From NCBI GenBank assembly GCA_027066695.1, contig JAMONE010000160.1, positions 1-9,171 on the forward strand: a stretch of 9,171 nt of DNA. The letters run 5' to 3'. The notes under the pieces are model-generated. The model was not told where the DNA came from, made no database searches, and saw only the letters and a list, made by a program, of their open reading frames with translations. A program made the position numbers and the translations under genes. Shown here piece by piece: positions 6,068 to 9,171 of the stretch. This DNA comes from Micavibrio sp. (GTDB lineage Bacteria > Pseudomonadota > Alphaproteobacteria > Micavibrionales > Micavibrionaceae). Position 1 is the stretch's first letter, and each line of letters starts with the position of its first letter.

Positions 6068-8176
6068 ATGGCACGCGAACACCCAATTGAGAATTATCGT
6101 AACTTTGGTATTATGGCGCATATTGATGCGGGTAAGACCACTACAACTGAGCGTGTGCTTTACTATTCAGGTAAAGAGCATAAAATCGGTGAGGTTCATG
6201 ATGGTGCGGCCACTATGGACTGGATGGAGCAAGAGCAAGAGCGCGGTATAACTATTACCTCTGCTGCTACTACTACATTTTGGGATGGTTCTGCTGGTTC
6301 TCAGTATGAAGGGGAGCGCTTTCGTTTAAATATTATTGATACACCAGGGCATGTGGATTTCACAATCGAAGTTGAGCGTTCACTTCGTGTGCTTGATGGT
6401 GCAATCGCCGTGTTTGATGCGAATGCGGGGGTCGAGCCACAAACTGAAACTGTTTGGCGTCAAGCTGATAAATATTCTGTTCCACGTATGTGTTTCGTTA
6501 ATAAAATGGATAAAATCGGTGCGGATTTCTATAATACTGTAAAAGAAATTGACACTCGCCTTGGCGCAGTTGCGGCGGTTATTCAGCTTCCTATTGGCGC
6601 AGAAAAAGAATTTGCTGGTGTTGTTGATCTTCTTAAAATGAAGGCGATCATTTGGGATGGTGAAGCGTTAGGTGCATCTTTCCACGAAGAAGAAATTCCT
6701 GCTGATCTTGCTGATCGTGCTGCTGAATTCCGCGAAAAACTAATTGAGCTTGCTGTTGAGCAAGACGATGACTTAATGGAATCTTATCTTGACGGCAAAG
6801 AGCCTACCGAGCAACAATTAAAAGCATGTATCCGTAAAGGTACTATTGCTGGTGATTTTGTTCCTGTGATCTGTGGTTCAGCGTTCAAAAATAAAGGCGT
6901 TCAACCAATGCTTGACGCTGTTGTTGAATACCTTCCTTCACCAACGGATGTTGGCGCAATGGTTGGTAAGAAAATCGATTCTGATGAAGATGAACTCCGC
7001 GCTCCAGAAGATGATGCGCCGTTTTCTGCGCTTGCATTTAAAATCATGAATGACCCATTCGTTGGTTCTCTAACATTTGCGCGTATTTATTCAGGTCGCA
7101 TTGAATCAGGTTCTTACGTTAAGAATTCCGTTAAGGATAAGCGCGAGCGCGTTGGTCGCATGTTGCTTATGCATTCCAATAACCGTGAAGAGTTATCCGA
7201 AGCGCACGCGGGTGATATCGTAGCGTTCGTTGGTATGAAAGATACAACAACTGGTGATACTCTTTGTGATATGCAAAACCCTGTTGTGCTTGAACGCATG
7301 GAATTTCCAGAGCCAGTTATTGAAATTGCGATTGAGCCAAAAACAAAGGCTGACCAAGAAAAAATGTCAACAGCGCTACAACGTTTGGCCGCAGAAGATC
7401 CATCTTTCCGCGTGTCTGTGGACCATGAATCAGGTCAAACAATCATGAAGGGTATGGGTGAGCTTCACTTGGATATCCTCGTTGATCGTATGAAACGTGA
7501 ATTTAAAGTGGAAGCTAATATCGGCGCGCCGCAAGTTGCGTATCGTGAGACAATCACTAAGAAGTCCGAGATCAGCTATACTCACAAAAAGCAAACTGGT
7601 GGTTCTGGTCAATTCGCTAAAATTGATCTTATATTTGAACCATCCGAGCCAGGTGAAGGTTTCGTATTCGAATCTAAAGTTGTTGGCGGTAATGTTCCTA
7701 AGGAATATATTCCAGGCGTGGAAAAAGGTCTGAAAATGGCTAAAGAAACTGGTATTATTGCTGGCTTCCCTGTTTTGGATTTTAAAGTAACATTGGTTGA
7801 CGGCGGTTATCATGATGTTGACTCATCTGTAATGGCATTCGAAATTGCTGCTAAGTCAGCGTTTAAAGAAGGTATGGCAGCATCTGGCTGTCAGCTTCTT
7901 GAACCTATGATGAAGGTTGAAGTGGTAACACCTGAAGAGTACATGGGTGATATCATTGGTGATCTAAACTCACGCCGCGGGCAAGTTGCTGCGATGGATG
8001 ATCGCGGTAATGCAAAAGTTATTACGGCAATGGTGCCTTTGGCGAATATGTTCGGTTACATCAATAATTTGCGCTCAATGTCACAAGGTCGCGCGAATTA
8101 CTCAATGCAATTTGATCACTATGAACCAGTTCCTGCTGCAATCGCTCAGGAAGTTAAAGAAAGCCTTGGTGCTTAA
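6068..8176 (+). CDS. fusA: Elongation factor G
   Basis: EF-G is the GTPase that drives tRNA-mRNA translocation and, with RRF, ribosome recycling. The protein is 702 residues, complete and close to the usual 690-705. The GTP-binding motifs are the P-loop AHIDAGKTT (17-25), RGITI (59-63), DTPGH (91-95), NKMDK (145-149) and CGSAFKNKGV near residue 270. Domains II-V follow; the domain IV tip carries YHDVDSS with H582, which matches the E. coli tip His. An acidic stretch (DSDEDELRAPEDD) separates the G domain from domain II. The start is supported by TAAGGA at 6053-6058, 9 bases upstream and 34 bases after rpsG. It reads as EF-G1, the canonical translational factor, and not as a resistance or paralogous EF-G. 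Confidence 0.98.
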   Translation: MAREHPIENYRNFGIMAHIDAGKTTTTERVLYYSGKEHKIGEVHDGAATMDWMEQEQERGITITSAATTTFWDGSAGSQYEGERFRLNIIDTPGHVDFTIEVERSLRVLDGAIAVFDANAGVEPQTETVWRQADKYSVPRMCFVNKMDKIGADFYNTVKEIDTRLGAVAAVIQLPIGAEKEFAGVVDLLKMKAIIWDGEALGASFHEEEIPADLADRAAEFREKLIELAVEQDDDLMESYLDGKEPTEQQLKACIRKGTIAGDFVPVICGSAFKNKGVQPMLDAVVEYLPSPTDVGAMVGKKIDSDEDELRAPEDDAPFSALAFKIMNDPFVGSLTFARIYSGRIESGSYVKNSVKDKRERVGRMLLMHSNNREELSEAHAGDIVAFVGMKDTTTGDTLCDMQNPVVLERMEFPEPVIEIAIEPKTKADQEKMSTALQRLAAEDPSFRVSVDHESGQTIMKGMGELHLDILVDRMKREFKVEANIGAPQVAYRETITKKSEISYTHKKQTGGSGQFAKIDLIFEPSEPGEGFVFESKVVGGNVPKEYIPGVEKGLKMAKETGIIAGFPVLDFKVTLVDGGYHDVDSSVMAFEIAAKSAFKEGMAASGCQLLEPMMKVEVVTPEEYMGDIIGDLNSRRGQVAAMDDRGNAKVITAMVPLANMFGYINNLRSMSQGRANYSMQFDHYEPVPAAIAQEVKESLGA

Positions 8177-8197
8177 TTAGATAATTAAAAGTTTAAA

Positions 8198-8204
8198 AAA
8201 GGAG
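8198..8204 (+). promoter_or_regulatory. Strong Shine-Dalgarno site of tuf
   Basis: AAAGGAG is the best Shine-Dalgarno match in the window, preceded by more A residues and 9 bases before the tuf ATG. This fits the need for EF-Tu in large excess over the other products of the same transcript. Confidence 0.85.
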
Positions 8205-8213
8205 ACAAGAGTA

Positions 8214-9171
8214 ATGTCAAAAGAAAAGTTTGAGCGGAATAAGCCGCATTGTAATATCGGAACAATTGGTCATGTTGACCATGGTAAAACGACGCTGACA
8301 GCGGCGATCACTAAATATTTTGGTGAGTTTCAGGACTATGACCAAATAGATGGTGCGCCTGAGGAAAAAGCTCGTGGTATCACGATTTCTACAGCTCATG
8401 TTGAGTATGAGACAGAAAACCGTCACTATGCTCACGTTGATTGCCCAGGGCATGCTGATTACGTTAAGAACATGATCACAGGCGCGGCGCAAATGGATGG
8501 CGGAATTTTGGTGGTTAACGCTGCTGACGGCCCGATGCCACAAACTCGCGAGCATATCTTGCTTGCGCGTCAAGTTGGTGTTCCGGCGCTTGTTGTGTTC
8601 ATGAACAAGGTCGATCAGGTTGATGACGAGGAGCTTTTGGAGCTAGTCGAAATGGAAATCCGTGAGCTATTGACTTCATATGATTTCCCTGGTGATGATA
8701 TTCCAATTATCTCAGGTTCAGCATTGGCTGCTCTAGAAGGCCGTGACCCTGAAATTGGCGAGAATAAAATCCGCGAATTGATGGAAGCAGTTGATAAATA
8801 TATCCCTCAACCAAAGCGTGAAATTGATAAAGATTTCTTGATGCCTATCGAAGATGTATTCTCCATTTCTGGTCGTGGAACTGTTGCTACTGGTCGTATA
8901 GAGCAAGGCGTTGTCAATGTTGGTGATGAAGTTGAGATTGTTGGTATTAAAGACACTCAAAAAACAATCATCACGGGTGTTGAGATGTTCCGCAAGCTGC
9001 TTGATCGCGGTGAAGCTGGCGATAATATCGGCGCGTTACTTCGTGGAACTAAGCGTGAAGAAATTGAGCGTGGACAGGTTTTATGTAAGCCGGGTTCAAT
9101 CACTCCGCATACTAAATTCACTGCCGAAGCTTACATTTTGTCCAAAGATGAAGGCGGTCGTCATACTCCGT
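8214..9171 (+). CDS. tuf: Elongation factor Tu (3' end outside window)
   Basis: EF-Tu delivers aminoacyl-tRNA to the ribosomal A site as a GTP complex. The first 319 residues are visible and the reading frame stays open to the window edge. If the length is like rhizobial EF-Tu (about 391), roughly 70 residues of domain III are missing. The motifs are P-loop GHVDHGKT (19-26), switch I EEKARGITI (50-58), DCPGH (76-80), NKVD (131-134) and SGSAL soon after. Domain II begins near FLMPIEDVFSISGRGT. The segment between AAI and DQID is about 5 residues shorter than in E. coli, as in many alphaproteobacteria. The gene starts 37 bases after fusA behind a strong Shine-Dalgarno sequence and is part of the same operon. 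Being truncated by the window, it is not a pseudogene on present evidence. Confidence 0.97.
   Translation, partial: MSKEKFERNKPHCNIGTIGHVDHGKTTLTAAITKYFGEFQDYDQIDGAPEEKARGITISTAHVEYETENRHYAHVDCPGHADYVKNMITGAAQMDGGILVVNAADGPMPQTREHILLARQVGVPALVVFMNKVDQVDDEELLELVEMEIRELLTSYDFPGDDIPIISGSALAALEGRDPEIGENKIRELMEAVDKYIPQPKREIDKDFLMPIEDVFSISGRGTVATGRIEQGVVNVGDEVEIVGIKDTQKTIITGVEMFRKLLDRGEAGDNIGALLRGTKREEIERGQVLCKPGSITPHTKFTAEAYILSKDEGGRHTP

Noticed and set aside
8174..8187. TAATTA inverted repeat between fusA and tuf as a terminator
   Set aside because: The stem is short and has only A-T pairs with no T tract; the strong tuf Shine-Dalgarno site follows directly, fitting one continuous transcript.

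Overview
The window is a stretch of an alphaproteobacterial chromosome with a moderately AT-rich base composition. It carries rpoC, a transcription terminator, and then the str operon in the order rpsL, rpsG, fusA, tuf, all on the + strand. Alphaproteobacteria is inferred from three things: the gene order; an EF-Tu whose first 60 residues (short 'TKYFGEF' segment before 'DQID', 'AHVEYET' after switch I) look like the rhizobial/rhodospirilloid type; and a RpoC of 1406 residues with the large insertion in the trigger loop. I cannot place the organism below class level.

Region 1 (1-564) is the accessory part. It lies where the rpoB-rpoC junction is expected, although no rpoB coding sequence is visible. 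It holds a small, intact GIY-YIG nuclease gene (204-500) bracketed by three copies of a 26-base palindrome. Copies 1 and 3 are direct repeats at the outer edges. Copy 2 is inverted and sits directly before the nuclease's ribosome binding site. The stem of copy 2 differs from copy 3 by a paired, pairing-preserving change. This looks like a REP-style palindrome family associated with a GIY-YIG nuclease instead of the usual Y1 transposase, and it is the most interesting item here.

Region 2 (565-4838) is rpoC followed by a compact intrinsic terminator. Region 3 (4839-5118) is a strong sigma-70-type promoter with an A/T-rich upstream element and a GC-rich discriminator, followed by a leader of about 218 nt. 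The leader can fold into two long-range hairpins plus a possible pseudoknot, and is a candidate regulatory RNA for the operon.

Region 4 (5119-9171) encodes ribosomal proteins S12 and S7, elongation factor G, and the first 319 residues of EF-Tu, which runs off the window. The genes are separated by 12, 34 and 37 bases, each with its own Shine-Dalgarno sequence, consistent with one transcript. S7 carries an insertion of roughly 20 residues and its gene ends in four consecutive in-frame stop codons. The rpsL-rpsG gap is too short to hold the E. coli-type S7 repressor site.

All core genes look intact and housekeeping. The nuclease cassette and the leader RNA are the parts worth testing.
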